A stretch of DNA of 64,000 nt from Paenibacillus paeoniae (GCF_003388735.1 NZ_QUBQ01000001.1:930001-994000), one strand, 5' to 3'. Shown: positions 47,470-57,326, numbered from the stretch's first letter. Notes: a model not told the origin generated them from the letters alone. Made by a program: numbers and translations.

Positions 47470-49197
47470 ATGAAAGTTTCACTGCGTTGGAAACTGGCTT
47501 TGTTGGCGGTGCTGCCGCTATTGGTTTACGCGCTGTCCGTGCTTTATGTACTGGGCGAACAAAGAAAGACTTTCGATATTTTGTCGGAAGAGATTTATGA
47601 GACGGCGAATCAAGTGGAGTCCTTGATCTTGAACGCAGATCGAGACATGTATCAGGCTTACGTGGCTTATTTGAAAATCGAGTCTGGGAAGCTGGAGCAT
47701 GAACGGTTTGTTTCCGCCCAAATAGAAATGACGGAAAACCGGGACCAGGCTACCGAACGGGTGGCAGCAGCTAAGTCGATTTTGGAACAGGCGGATTTGC
47801 TGCATTTGGCGCATGGTATGTCAGGCAAGTCTGCGGGGGAGATATTTGAAGCATTCGATGTGGAATTCAACAATTGGTTCAAAGAAGCTTATGCGGCAAC
47901 CGAGGACGGCAAATCAGAATTGAGTGAGTTGATCGATAAGGAGTTTAACTCCAGCCGAAGCGGAATCGACGAGGTGGGAGAGAGCATGGACATCCATTCC
48001 GAGACGACGATCGCTAATCTTGAAAAAGAGCTGGATACGAACCAACTGTCTACCTTAATCGCGCTTATCGTTGTAACCATTCTACTTGTCGGATATACCA
48101 TTGCAATGGTCAAGCTGATTATGACGACAATCCGATCGGTTGTACAGAAGACGAAATTGGTGGGCGAAGGAGATTTGACGGCTCAGCCTGACACTAAATA
48201 CAAAAAAGACGAGCTTGGTCAAATCTCCCGATCGGTAGATGAAATGATTGCAAGTATGAACGGGTTAATTACAGGCATCGTAGGCAATGCGAAGAGGGTC
48301 AGTGAATCTTCTGCGCAGCTTGCGGGCGCGGCCAGCGAGTCGGCATCAGCTTCCGAGCATGTTGCACTTCACATTCAAGAGGTTGCGACCAGCTCCGAGA
48401 GCCAGGCGCGCGGTGCGGAAGAGACCTCACGCGCCATCGAGGAGATGGCGGTAGGGATCGGCAGGATTGCTGAAAACACATCGGATATTGCGGATCAATC
48501 GAATGTTACGAGTACGCAGGCGGAGCAGGGGCAAGAAGCGTTGCACCGTCTGGTCGGCCAGATGGAAGAGATCAAATCCGTCATAGAGAAATTGTCTGCG
48601 ACAATCGGTACGCTGGAGAATCGCTCACAGCAGATTGGGGCTATCGCCGAGAACATAACTGCATTCTCCAATCAGACGAATATTCTTTCGTTGAATGCTT
48701 CCATTGAGGCCGCTCGGGCAGGAGAAGAAGGAAGAGGCTTCGCGGTTGTTGCAGGTGAAATCCGCAAGCTGGCGGCCAGTTCACTGGAATCGGCTGAGCA
48801 CATTAACGATCTTGTATCGCTCACGCAAAAGGAGATCTCCGGTGCATCCGGGTATATGCGCGAGACGATGGAACAGGTTGCACATGGCGGAGAACGGATG
48901 AAGGATATGAGTCAAAACCTGGATCTGATTGCGGCGTCTATCTCGCGAATGACGGAGCAAATCCAGGAAAACTCTGCGATCACGCAGCAAATGTCGGCAA
49001 GCTCCGAGGAAGTGAGCGCATCCGTAGAGCAAAGTGCGTCAAGCGCGGTCGCCAATTTGGAGAAAACCGAAAGCGTCGCGGCAGCGACGGAAGAGCAGCT
49101 TGCGCTTATGGAGAGCATCTCATCCTCATCGAAGGAATTGGACGCGATTGTAGGGGAGCTAAGCAGCGCGGTTGCTCACTTCAAAGTGAGGCCTTAG
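47470..49197 (+). CDS. Methyl-accepting chemotaxis protein
   Basis: Transmembrane chemoreceptor signalling to CheA/CheW. The 575 residues have TM1 at about 9-28, an extracellular helical sensor domain of about 165 residues (four-helix-bundle-like, no Cache motifs seen), TM2 at about 194-217, HAMP, and a long cytoplasmic signalling coiled coil. The hairpin tip [20 protein letters not shown] is intact. GGGGGTC precedes ATG 47470. The ligand cannot be told. Confidence 0.92.
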   Translation: MKVSLRWKLALLAVLPLLVYALSVLYVLGEQRKTFDILSEEIYETANQVESLILNADRDMYQAYVAYLKIESGKLEHERFVSAQIEMTENRDQATERVAAAKSILEQADLLHLAHGMSGKSAGEIFEAFDVEFNNWFKEAYAATEDGKSELSELIDKEFNSSRSGIDEVGESMDIHSETTIANLEKELDTNQLSTLIALIVVTILLVGYTIAMVKLIMTTIRSVVQKTKLVGEGDLTAQPDTKYKKDELGQISRSVDEMIASMNGLITGIVGNAKRVSESSAQLAGAASESASASEHVALHIQEVATSSESQARGAEETSRAIEEMAVGIGRIAENTSDIADQSNVTSTQAEQGQEALHRLVGQMEEIKSVIEKLSATIGTLENRSQQIGAIAENITAFSNQTNILSLNASIEAARAGEEGRGFAVVAGEIRKLAASSLESAEHINDLVSLTQKEISGASGYMRETMEQVAHGGERMKDMSQNLDLIAASISRMTEQIQENSAITQQMSASSEEVSASVEQSASSAVANLEKTESVAAATEEQLALMESISSSSKELDAIVGELSSAVAHFKVRP

Positions 49198-49205
49198 AAG
49201 CAAAT

Positions 49206-49247
49206 ATCCGCTCCGGCCATAGACATATGGGCCGGAGCGGATTTTTG
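49206..49247 (+). terminator. Terminator after the chemoreceptor gene
   Basis: ATCCGCTCCGGCC (49206-49218) and GGCCGGAGCGGAT (49230-49242) form a perfect 13-bp stem followed by TTTTTG. Confidence 0.88.
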
Positions 49248-49387
49248 CGTGGAAACGGAGAGCTGGCAGAAAAAAATGTTTAGAAAAACATGTCACTTAT
49301 CGTAACTTTTTTATACTTATCACCGTCTATGTGTTTAGATTAGAATTATGAAGTTTCAGGTAAAGGATTGGGGGAGAGGAGAAGCCT

Positions 49388-50161
49388 ATGGCCATCATAC
49401 AAAATGCCGAGATTAACGATGATCAGGAGGCTCAATTAGAGGAAGCCGCGCAACGGGAAAACACAAGCGAAAGGCTTTCGCCCGAGCCGGGTCAAACGTT
49501 GCTGTCCGTTAACCAGGTAGAACGCATCTTCCAGGTTGGGGGCAGATCTTTGCATGTCTTGAAAGGGATTCAGATGGAAGTAAAGCAGAATCAGCTCGTC
49601 ATGCTGAAGGGGCGCTCTGGCTCCGGCAAGACGACTTTGCTTAACTGTCTAGGAGGCTTGGATACACCAAGCAAAGGCGAGATTGTCTTTAACGGTCAGT
49701 CGTTCAGCACGAAGAGCGATAATGAGAGAACGCTCGTAAGACGCAAAGATATGGGATTTATCTTTCAGGCGTTTGCCTTGATGCCCTTGCTGTCCGCTTG
49801 GGAGAATGTTGAGTTGTCGCTGCGCATGGCGGGTACGCCGCGAGCGCAATGGAAGGAACGAGTTGAGGAATGCCTGACGCTGGTCGGACTTGAGAGACGG
49901 ATGCATCACCGTCCGTTCGAGCTGTCCGGTGGTGAACAGCAGCGTGTTGCGATCGCGAAGGCGATTGCGCATAAGCCGATCCTGCTGCTTGCCGACGAAC
50001 CGACTGCTGAATTGGATACAGGGATGTCTGCGCAAGTCATGGCAGTCTTTCAAAATATTATTCGCACTGAAAACGTCTCAATCTGTATGACTACACACGA
50101 TCTTACAATTTTGGAGGTTGCCGATCATGTCTATGAAATGGTGGACGGGAAGTTTATTTAA
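49388..50161 (+). CDS. ABC transporter ATPase, MacB/LolD-type
   Basis: Cytoplasmic ATPase of the FtsX-permease exporter class. The order is an unusual acidic N-terminal extension of about 38 residues, then Walker A GRSGSGKT at 75-82, signature LSGGEQQR from 179, and Walker B ILLLADEP from about 198. The H-loop is in CMTTHDL. It is 257 residues long. It overlaps the next gene (an HlyD-like lipoprotein) by 35 bases, and a permease follows, giving the ATPase-adaptor-permease set of MacAB-like systems. Confidence 0.9.
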   Translation: MAIIQNAEINDDQEAQLEEAAQRENTSERLSPEPGQTLLSVNQVERIFQVGGRSLHVLKGIQMEVKQNQLVMLKGRSGSGKTTLLNCLGGLDTPSKGEIVFNGQSFSTKSDNERTLVRRKDMGFIFQAFALMPLLSAWENVELSLRMAGTPRAQWKERVEECLTLVGLERRMHHRPFELSGGEQQRVAIAKAIAHKPILLLADEPTAELDTGMSAQVMAVFQNIIRTENVSICMTTHDLTILEVADHVYEMVDGKFI

Positions 50162-51209
50162 ACGTTCATTGATAGTTGCAATGAGCACGACGATCGTATT
50201 TACAAGCGGCTGCTCGCTGCTGCCTAAGGAGAAGGAAGAAGAAGTGCTGCCGGAGATTATGCCGGCCCAAATTTCCAAGAAGCCGGAACACGAGGTCACG
50301 ACGACGACTTTGGTGCAGGGCGTGCCTTTGACGGGCAAGCTCATTTCCATGGAGGAAGAAACGCTTTATTTCACGCTTGGTGAAAAACATATTAAAGAGG
50401 TTCATGTCAAAACAGGTGACAAGGTGACGGCAGGCGACATTATCGCAGTGCTGGACGTGGAGCAGCTCGAGAAGCAGCTGAGAAACGACCGCCTTGCGTT
50501 CCGCCGCGATGAGAATGACATGAAGCAGACGCTTCGCGACCGCGACACGATGGAGCCGCTTGAATTCGAAGAGAAGCAGATTTTGTTTGAAGAGAAGCGC
50601 CAGAAGCTCGTTGATTTGGAGGAAGAGATTGCTAAGGCGACAGTGGTTGCGCCGTTCTCCGGAACCATCGTATCGCTAAACGTTCAGAAGGGCGACACGG
50701 TGAAAGCTTATGATCCTATTGCAATCGTAGCGGATACTTCGCTCATTACTCCTGCTTCCAAGCTGACCAAGACGGAGATGGAGAAGGTCTCTGTCGGCAT
50801 GGAGGTCGAGATTACTATTACAGGCGTCGGCAAGCTGAAGGGTAAAGTGAAGCAATTGCCGGTGAAGTCATCAGAGCAAAACAACGGCGGAGGCGGCTTC
50901 CCAGGTGGAGGCGGCAATGGCGAGAACAAGCCGGAGCGTCCAGAAGACTTTATGCTCCTGGATATTCCGGAGCTGCCTAGCGGACTAAACCGCGGCACGC
51001 CAGTAGCGATCAATGTCATTACGAAGCGTACCGAAAATGCTGTTGTTATTCCGCCATCCACGCTCCGCATGATCGGACCGCGCACATACGTGCAGGTCGT
51101 CGATGATAACGGCAAGCGCGAGGTAGATGTTGAAGTAGGCCAGCAAACGGCTCAATATATTGAAATTTTACAAGGGCTTAAGCCGGGGCAGAAAGTCGTA
51201 GGTAAATAG
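50127..51209 (+). CDS. HlyD/MacA-like adaptor lipoprotein
   Basis: Periplasmic-adaptor-type protein anchored by lipid in a Gram-positive. The signal ends in lipobox FTSGC with the lipidated cysteine C29. Barrel-sandwich/lipoyl-like strands (HVKTGDKVTAGDIIAVLD, VVAPFSGTIVSLNVQKGDTV) flank a short coiled coil of about 65 residues. A beta-barrel follows, interrupted by a glycine-rich loop NNGGGGFPGGGGNGEN, then VVIPPSTLRMIGPRTYVQV. ATG 50127 is favoured by GGAGGTTGCCGATC. Confidence 0.88.
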   Translation: MSMKWWTGSLFKRSLIVAMSTTIVFTSGCSLLPKEKEEEVLPEIMPAQISKKPEHEVTTTTLVQGVPLTGKLISMEEETLYFTLGEKHIKEVHVKTGDKVTAGDIIAVLDVEQLEKQLRNDRLAFRRDENDMKQTLRDRDTMEPLEFEEKQILFEEKRQKLVDLEEEIAKATVVAPFSGTIVSLNVQKGDTVKAYDPIAIVADTSLITPASKLTKTEMEKVSVGMEVEITITGVGKLKGKVKQLPVKSSEQNNGGGGFPGGGGNGENKPERPEDFMLLDIPELPSGLNRGTPVAINVITKRTENAVVIPPSTLRMIGPRTYVQVVDDNGKREVDVEVGQQTAQYIEILQGLKPGQKVVGK

Positions 51210-51212
51210 CCC

Positions 51213-54107
51213 ATGGGTATTCCGCTGTTTCGATTCTTATTCCGCAAAATGTGGAATACGCGATGGTTGACGTTAAGTACGCTAGCGGGTTTGATACTGG
51301 CTGTCGCCTTTGCTACGAGCATACCGATGTATGCGGATGGAGCGCTTAAGCGGGTAGTCGCCGAGTCATTGAATGAGAAGAGCGAAGGCATGCCCGCAGG
51401 CTCCCTGCTCATTCGTTATCAGTCAACTCCAGGACAGGCGACGGATCTTGGCGCATTGTCAACGCTGGATGAATACATCAAAAACGAAGTGCCTAAAGAC
51501 ATCAGCTTTACATACTCCACGTTTATGAAAAATTACTCGATTCGCAGCGCCGATGTCGTTCCTGAGGATCCTACCAAGGTAGATGCCGGCCGAAACCGTC
51601 AGTTGACCCTTATGTCGCTATCGGAACTAAAGGATCATACGGAAATTGTGCAAGGCCGCTGGTTTGAGAACGGCTCCGGCAAATCAGATCTGATTGAAGC
51701 TGTCATGCTGGAAGAAGCGATGTTCCGTAACGATGTACATATCGGCGATATTTTCGAATACCCGATATACGGCGGGCTGAATCTGAGACTTCGTGTTCAG
51801 ATCGTCGGTGCTGTCAATCCGACCAACGCATCGGAAGAATATTGGTACCAAGGCTTCGACAGCTTGTTCAGCACCTTGCAAGTCAGTGAGGAGACATTCC
51901 AGAAGGTGCTCATGGAGCAGAACAAAGTTCCGCTTCATAATGCTGGATGGTATTACTCCTTTGACTTGTCCGAAGTAAAGACCAGTCAGCTCAGCCCGCT
52001 CGGCCGCACGCTTAACCGGCTGGATATCGAGCTGTATCAGCGTTTGAAGGATACAAGAGTGGAGATTTCATTCGCGTCTACCCTCACTGAATTCAAAAAG
52101 CAAAGCCTTCAGTTGCAGACGCTGCTCTTCACGCTTGCCGCACCGATGATCGCTATGGTGTTCTTCTTCATCGCAATGAACGCACGCCAATCGCTCGACA
52201 AGCAGCGCAGTGATATCGCGGTGCTGCGAAGCCGGGGAGCGGGTACGAGGCAGATTATATGGATCTATCTGCTGGAAGGCTTATTGCTAGGCGCGGTAGC
52301 GCTTGGAATGGGGCCATTCATCGGCTGGTTTATGGCCAAGAGCATTGGCTCCGCTAACGGCTTCTTGTCCTTCGTCAACCGGAAGTCCATTCCGGTAGGC
52401 TTCTCCACGGAGGCGATGATTGCCGGCGGCAGCGCCGTTCTGCTGGCAATTATGGCGACGGTTATACCGGCCATCATGTATGCCCGCGCTTCCATCGTCA
52501 GTTACAAACAGGATCTGGCACGCTCTGACCGCAAACCGGTTTGGCAGCGGTGGTTCCTGGATGTGCTCTTGCTGGTGGCAGCCGGATATGGCTGGTATAT
52601 GTTCAATGAACGCCAGATGCTGACGTTCAAGACAGGAATGACAACAGACCAGCTGAATGTTCAGCCGTTCTTATTCTTTGTTCCGGCACTAACGATCTTT
52701 GCGCTCGGCCTATTCTTCCTGCGGTTGTTCCCTTGGCTGCTTAAGTTATTCAATTGGCTGGGGCGGAAGTTCCTTCCGGTACCGCTATTCTTGACATTAA
52801 CTCAGTTGTCCCGTTCATCGAAGGGATATTATCCGCTTATGATTCTTCTCGTCTTGACACTCGGACTTGGGGTGTACAACGCTTCAGCGGCGAGAACGAT
52901 AGACTTGAACTCCACAGAACGTACTCTATATAAATACGGCTCGGATGTCATTATTGAGACCGTATGGTACGGATCACCTGAAGTTACGCTGAAACCGCCT
53001 GGTGGCGGAGGCGGCAATGGTGGCGGTGGAGGTGGAGGTAACGGCGGTGGCGGTGGCGGAGGAAACGGCGGTGGAGGCGGCGGCAACGGCGGCGGCATAC
53101 CATCCCGTATTCTCTATAATGAACCGCCGTTCGAGATTTACCGTGAGTTGGAGGGTGTAGAGGCTGCTGCCCGTGTCCTGACGACAAAAGGCAACATCGT
53201 CATCTCCGGCAAGTCGATTGGCCAGGGTAATGTGGTGGGTATCGACAACACGGACTTTGCGAAGGTGGCTTGGTTCCGTGATGATCTCTACCCGGTTCAT
53301 CCGAATTATTATTTGCACAACTTGGGGTTGTTCGAGCATGCAGCTATCATTCCAAAAGGGGTTGCCGATAAGTATCAGTTGAAGCTCGGCGACATTGTAT
53401 CTGTTGGTTTCCCTGACGGTATGATTGAGTTTTCGGTTGTCGGTATCTTGCCTTACTGGCCGAGTCAGTATCCGGATAAGACGCCATTCATCATTACAAA
53501 CCTGGATTATATCTTTGATCAAATTCCGATCACGCCGTACAACGTATGGTTGAAAATGAAGCCTGAAGCACCACTCGCGCCAATCATAGAAGGTTTGCAA
53601 AAAGCAGGCATGGAAATTGCCAGCATCAAAGATGTTCGCAGCGAGCTTCTTACCCAATCGAAGCATCCGACAAGAGGCGGCGTATTCGGCATCCTGAGTC
53701 TTGGTTTCCTCGTATCGGTAGTCATTACGCTGGCGGGTTATGTGCTTTTCTGGTTCTTCAACCTGTCAGGCCGGGTCGTACAGTTCGGTGTCCTGCGTGC
53801 AATGGGATTGTCGCGCAAGCAACTGACCGGCATGCTGCTTCTGGAGCAGCTGTTCACAGCTGGCCTTGCGATCGGACTTGGCGTTCTGATCGGAAAAGTA
53901 GTCAGCAAGCTCTTCCTGCCGTTCCTGCAGACGACAGAGAATGTAGCGGAGACGGTACCGCCGTTCCGCGTCATCTTCGAGGCGAAGGACACGAACCAGC
54001 TCTTCATTGTTGTCGGAGTTATGATGCTGATCGGGGCGGGGCTGCTCTTCCTGCATATCCGCAGACTGAAGGTGCATCAAGCAGTGAAAATGGGAGAGGA
54101 GCGTTAA
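51213..54107 (+). CDS. FtsX-like ABC permease with large extracellular domain
   Basis: Large 964-residue permease. TM1 lies at about 16-36. An extracellular domain of about 260 residues follows, then a three-helix FtsX core at about 305-430 (FFFIAMNARQSLDKQRSDIAVLRSRGAG) and further membrane helices. A second extracellular region follows, then a C-terminal FtsX core (GRVVQFGVLRAMGLSRKQLTGMLLLEQ). A run of about 35 residues of almost only G and N (about 595-630, bases 52995-53100) lies at the start of the second extracellular part. It starts four bases after the adaptor gene. Substrate unknown; lipids, lipoproteins and peptides are typical cargo of this class. Confidence 0.88.
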   Translation: MGIPLFRFLFRKMWNTRWLTLSTLAGLILAVAFATSIPMYADGALKRVVAESLNEKSEGMPAGSLLIRYQSTPGQATDLGALSTLDEYIKNEVPKDISFTYSTFMKNYSIRSADVVPEDPTKVDAGRNRQLTLMSLSELKDHTEIVQGRWFENGSGKSDLIEAVMLEEAMFRNDVHIGDIFEYPIYGGLNLRLRVQIVGAVNPTNASEEYWYQGFDSLFSTLQVSEETFQKVLMEQNKVPLHNAGWYYSFDLSEVKTSQLSPLGRTLNRLDIELYQRLKDTRVEISFASTLTEFKKQSLQLQTLLFTLAAPMIAMVFFFIAMNARQSLDKQRSDIAVLRSRGAGTRQIIWIYLLEGLLLGAVALGMGPFIGWFMAKSIGSANGFLSFVNRKSIPVGFSTEAMIAGGSAVLLAIMATVIPAIMYARASIVSYKQDLARSDRKPVWQRWFLDVLLLVAAGYGWYMFNERQMLTFKTGMTTDQLNVQPFLFFVPALTIFALGLFFLRLFPWLLKLFNWLGRKFLPVPLFLTLTQLSRSSKGYYPLMILLVLTLGLGVYNASAARTIDLNSTERTLYKYGSDVIIETVWYGSPEVTLKPPGGGGGNGGGGGGGNGGGGGGGNGGGGGGNGGGIPSRILYNEPPFEIYRELEGVEAAARVLTTKGNIVISGKSIGQGNVVGIDNTDFAKVAWFRDDLYPVHPNYYLHNLGLFEHAAIIPKGVADKYQLKLGDIVSVGFPDGMIEFSVVGILPYWPSQYPDKTPFIITNLDYIFDQIPITPYNVWLKMKPEAPLAPIIEGLQKAGMEIASIKDVRSELLTQSKHPTRGGVFGILSLGFLVSVVITLAGYVLFWFFNLSGRVVQFGVLRAMGLSRKQLTGMLLLEQLFTAGLAIGLGVLIGKVVSKLFLPFLQTTENVAETVPPFRVIFEAKDTNQLFIVVGVMMLIGAGLLFLHIRRLKVHQAVKMGEER
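52995..53100 (+). repeat. GGN-type coding repeat (glycine/asparagine run)
   Basis: Tandem GGC/GGT/GGA and AAC/AAT codons encode G-rich blocks such as GGGGGNGGGGGGGN. The tract is prone to slippage, so its length may vary between strains. It acts as a flexible linker in the permease's extracellular part. Confidence 0.85.
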
Positions 54108-54113
54108 CGGCCA

Positions 54114-55010
54114 ATGATTCATTGCGAAGGCTTAGTCAAAATATACAAAACCGACGATCTCGAGGTCGTTGCGCTTCAAGGTCTGAATCTGACTGTAGAA
54201 GACGGCGAGCTGATGGCGATTATCGGCAACAGCGGCAGCGGCAAATCGACGCTTCTTAATACGCTAGGAGGACTTGACCGGCCGTCGGCCGGTCAGGTCA
54301 AAGTAGGTCCCTGGGATTTGCTTAAGATTACAGAAGAAGAGCTTGTACAGTACAAGCGGGAGACGGTTGGCTTCATTTGGCAGAACAATGCGCGGAACCT
54401 ATTGCCATACTTAACGGCACTAGAGAACGTAGAAATGCCGATGATGCTCTCCGGCAAGTCAGATCGCGCCTACGCACAGCAGTTGCTGGAGTGGGTCGGG
54501 CTAAAGGAGCGGATGCACAACAAGCTGCATCAGCTCTCCGGCGGCGAACAGCAGCGTGTAGCAATCGCGATCTCTCTATCGAATCGCCCTAAGCTTCTGC
54601 TTGCGGATGAGCCGACAGGCTCAGTCGATACGGCGACATCTGATTTGATTATGGGGATCTTCCGGAAGCTGAACCGTGAGATCGGCATCACCATTGTCAT
54701 TGTTACGCACGACATGACCTTGGCCGGCAAGGTTGACCGCGTCGTCGCGATACGAGACGGCTTGACCAGCACGGAGTTTATTAAACGTAATCCGAATATT
54801 ACGGACGGGGGGGATTTAATTCAGTCTGCGGGCCGAAACCCCAATTCCGTCCATGAAGCGTATGTGGTCGTGGACCGGGTCGGTCGGCTGCAGGTGCCGA
54901 AGGAGTATCTTACGGCGCTAGGCATTAAAGATAAGGCATCAATGGAATTCGACGGAGAGCGGATCGTCATCTCTTCACCAAAATCATTAGGAGGTAGTGG
55001 CAATGAATAG
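54114..55010 (+). CDS. ABC ATPase fused to an AbrB/SpoVT-like C-terminal domain
   Basis: The first 225 or so residues are a normal ATPase of the same exporter class: Walker A GNSGSGKST at 38-46, signature LSGGEQQR from 141, Walker B LLLADEPTGS. After a linker of about 25 residues, the last 45 residues (about 249-292) read VDRVGRLQVPKEYLTALGI followed by KASMEFDGERIVISS. This strongly resembles the swapped-hairpin AbrB/SpoVT/MazE fold (pattern GRxxIPxxxRxxLGIxxxxxxxxxxxxxIxI). Such a domain usually binds DNA or mediates dimerisation; here its role is unknown. The gene ends inside the ribosome site/start of the next gene. The ATPase is certain; the AbrB-like fold is a visual match. Confidence 0.88.
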   Translation: MIHCEGLVKIYKTDDLEVVALQGLNLTVEDGELMAIIGNSGSGKSTLLNTLGGLDRPSAGQVKVGPWDLLKITEEELVQYKRETVGFIWQNNARNLLPYLTALENVEMPMMLSGKSDRAYAQQLLEWVGLKERMHNKLHQLSGGEQQRVAIAISLSNRPKLLLADEPTGSVDTATSDLIMGIFRKLNREIGITIVIVTHDMTLAGKVDRVVAIRDGLTSTEFIKRNPNITDGGDLIQSAGRNPNSVHEAYVVVDRVGRLQVPKEYLTALGIKDKASMEFDGERIVISSPKSLGGSGNE

Positions 55011-56595
55011 AAAAAGCCAAGTCAAATCTCGTTTTTCAAGATGGACGATGATTGCTCTGACGCTCACGCTCCTTATCGGCTTGCTGTCGGCGTGCAGCAG
55101 AGGCAACGATCCGTCAAAGACTGACACATCAGTCGTACGTATAGGGGTGCTTTACAGCGACTCCGACAATGAGCCATACTTCCGTCAGCAGTATACGGAT
55201 ATGTTCGAGATGCAGAATCCGAACATCCAGTTCGAAATTGTAGGTGCGATCAACTACGAAGATCAGCGTTATGTACAGCCTGAGCCTGGCAAAGAACCAG
55301 AACAGCCGGACCCTTATGAAAAAATGAAAGAAATGCTGACAGGTCAAAACCCGGTTGACGTCGTCGTGTTAGACTACAACATGCTGCGCCGGTTCAACCA
55401 AGACAATCTGCTGCAGCCGCTTGATCCTATGATTCAGAAGGACAAATTCGATATTAGCGACTATGTGCCTACCGTTATCGAAGGGATTAAGTCAGTCGGC
55501 GACAACAATATTTATGCACTGACGCCTACTTTTTCATCTGCAGCACTCTATTACAACAAGAAGATTTTTGCAGACATGAATATCGAGCCTCCTACGGATA
55601 AAATGGATTGGGAGGAAATCTTCAGCAAAGCTCGTCAGGTAGCAAACGGCGAAGGTCAGGATCGTGTATTCGGATTCTCCTTCAATCGTTGGGCCAATGA
55701 TCCGTTCGGCGATGCGAGCAACTATAGCTCAGCACTTCAACTGCGTACTTGGGATGAAAAAGCTGAGACGATGCTCGTTAACAGCGATCAATGGGAAAAG
55801 GTATGGAATACTATTTACGGACTTCATAAAGATAAGATCGTTCCGGATCAACAATACATGAATGAGATGTACGAGAAGAGAAGCTCTACTGACGCGCCGT
55901 ATCAGCCGTTTTTTGGCGATTTGTTCTTAAGCGGCAATGTTGCGATGATGATTAGCGAATCGTACTACGTGAATGAGTTGCGCAAAGCAAGTGATAACGC
56001 AAGCAAAATCAAGGATTTTGACATGGTAGATTGGGACGTTGTCACTGTTCCGGTCAGCTCTTCGAATCCTGGTGCAGGTGGTTATATTGGCCTTAGCCAG
56101 CTAATGGGCATTAACGCAAAAGCTCAAAACCCTGAAGGCGCTTGGGAATTCATTAAGTTCACCAATAGCAAAGATTGGGCAAAGCTGAAATCGAGAAGCA
56201 ATTATGAGCTTGTAGCGCGTAAGGAGTTCTTGAAGCCTGTGGGCGGATTAACGTATAACATCGATGCGTTCACCCTGCTGAAGCCATTGCCGCCAGTTAC
56301 GAATATGGATGACAATATTTACCGTAACAAACCAAATATATGGCAAGTGCAAGGGATCGGACAAGAAATGTTCCAAGAAGTTATGAATGGCACGAAAGAT
56401 GTCAAGCAAGCCCTTGCTGAATGGGAGACACGAGGCAACGCCCTTCTCCAGCAACCGGCAGGAGGCGAGGGCGATGGCACAATCGAAGTTATGCCAATGC
56501 CAAGAACGATGACCGAAGAAGAGGCTATAAAAGCTGCAGCCGGAGAAATTACGATTGAAGAAGTACCAGTGGACAATGTGGTAGTTGAAGAATAG
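55003..56595 (+). CDS. Extracellular solute-binding protein (lipoprotein)
   Basis: Family 1-like solute-binding lipoprotein of 530 residues. The signal peptide ends in LLSAC with lipidated C31; the mature part has an ABC-sugar-type fold (VVVLDYNMLRRFNQDNLLQPLD, ALTPTFSSAALYYNKKIFADMN, GNVAMMISESYYV, NPEGAWEFIKF). The C-terminus carries an acidic tail (EEAIKAAAGEITIEEVPVDNVVVEE) absent from most sugar-binding proteins. AGGAGGTAGTGGCA precedes ATG 55003, and the gene overlaps the ATPase by eight bases. It is unusual to find such a protein next to exporter-type components; no importer permease is in the window. Confidence 0.88.
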   Translation: MNRKSQVKSRFSRWTMIALTLTLLIGLLSACSRGNDPSKTDTSVVRIGVLYSDSDNEPYFRQQYTDMFEMQNPNIQFEIVGAINYEDQRYVQPEPGKEPEQPDPYEKMKEMLTGQNPVDVVVLDYNMLRRFNQDNLLQPLDPMIQKDKFDISDYVPTVIEGIKSVGDNNIYALTPTFSSAALYYNKKIFADMNIEPPTDKMDWEEIFSKARQVANGEGQDRVFGFSFNRWANDPFGDASNYSSALQLRTWDEKAETMLVNSDQWEKVWNTIYGLHKDKIVPDQQYMNEMYEKRSSTDAPYQPFFGDLFLSGNVAMMISESYYVNELRKASDNASKIKDFDMVDWDVVTVPVSSSNPGAGGYIGLSQLMGINAKAQNPEGAWEFIKFTNSKDWAKLKSRSNYELVARKEFLKPVGGLTYNIDAFTLLKPLPPVTNMDDNIYRNKPNIWQVQGIGQEMFQEVMNGTKDVKQALAEWETRGNALLQQPAGGEGDGTIEVMPMPRTMTEEEAIKAAAGEITIEEVPVDNVVVEE

Positions 56596-56607
56596 CTCAT
56601 GTATGAA

Positions 56608-56648
56608 GCCGTTGTACAGCCTGCTATAGGCCGTACAGCGGTTTTTTC
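56608..56648. terminator. Bidirectional terminator between convergent genes
   Basis: GCCGTTGTAC (56608-56617) pairs with GTACAGCGGT (56633-56642), with extra GCC/GGC pairs inside, followed by TTTTTT. Confidence 0.7.
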
Positions 56649-56669
56649 GTACCTAGGCGGCTCTTTGGA

Positions 56670-57182
56670 CTATCCTTCCAGCTGGAAGGACTGATATGCT
56701 GTCCAGGTCCCTTGATCGGTCTGGTAGAGCAAGTGGAGTCTATCTACGTGACTAGTGAGGTGGATTTGGCGCATTTTCAGCTTGCCTTGAAGATCATGCA
56801 GCTCACCTTCGCTCATTTGTTGTCCGATTGTGACATGCGGCGTATACACGTATTTTGGCCGCGTAATGGCAAGTGGCCCGCTGCATACATCTTGATGCAG
56901 CTTGACGACAGGAGAGGGATCCTCCAGGGCGTAGTAGAGCACATGACTGACAGGAAAGAAGGAGGAGACGCGATTGAAGGTCATTTGAAACGGCTTCAAA
57001 TGAGTGGTTATCGTCTTTAAGTGCGAGATGGCTAGCTGCAGCTTCTCTTCGCTCCATTCCTCGGCTTCACGCAGTGTCAAATGGGGAGGGATCTTGCAGT
57101 AATGCGGATCATGACGAATGCGCCAGCTATTGGCGGCGTCTTGGACTTCCTTCTCCGGGAATAAGGCAATACCGTATAGCAT
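56670..57182 (-). CDS. yjcG: YjcG-type 2H phosphoesterase
   Basis: The 170-residue protein has the two HxTx motifs of the 2H phosphoesterase (2'-5' RNA ligase-like) superfamily, PPHLTLRE near residue 33 and TPHVTIGQ near residue 114, at typical spacing. The natural substrate is unknown; B. subtilis YjcG is the nearest named relative I recognise. AAAGGAGTTGAAACG precedes the start. It converges on the solute-binding-protein gene across a shared terminator. Confidence 0.85.
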   Translation of the reverse strand: MLYGIALFPEKEVQDAANSWRIRHDPHYCKIPPHLTLREAEEWSEEKLQLAISHLKTITTHLKPFQMTFNRVSSFFPVSHVLYYALEDPSPVVKLHQDVCSGPLAITRPKYVYTPHVTIGQQMSEGELHDLQGKLKMRQIHLTSHVDRLHLLYQTDQGTWTAYQSFQLEG

Positions 57183-57326
57183 AACGTTTCAACTCCTTTC
57201 CATCGTTTTTGGTTTGTTACGACTAGTATACCCGGAATATGGAACGGCTAAGAACAGGACATGCTTGTAATCGCATTTTTTTGGGAATGATATACGCAAC
57301 ATCGGCGCAACTGGAGGCGTACTTTC

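Noticed and set aside
52829..53098. Proline-rich reverse ORF
   Set aside because: The proline runs are the complement of the GGN codons of the permease, not a real protein.
52995..53100. Tandem repeat as a CRISPR array
   Set aside because: It is an in-frame GGN codon run with no direct repeat/spacer structure; no CRISPR array was seen anywhere in the window.
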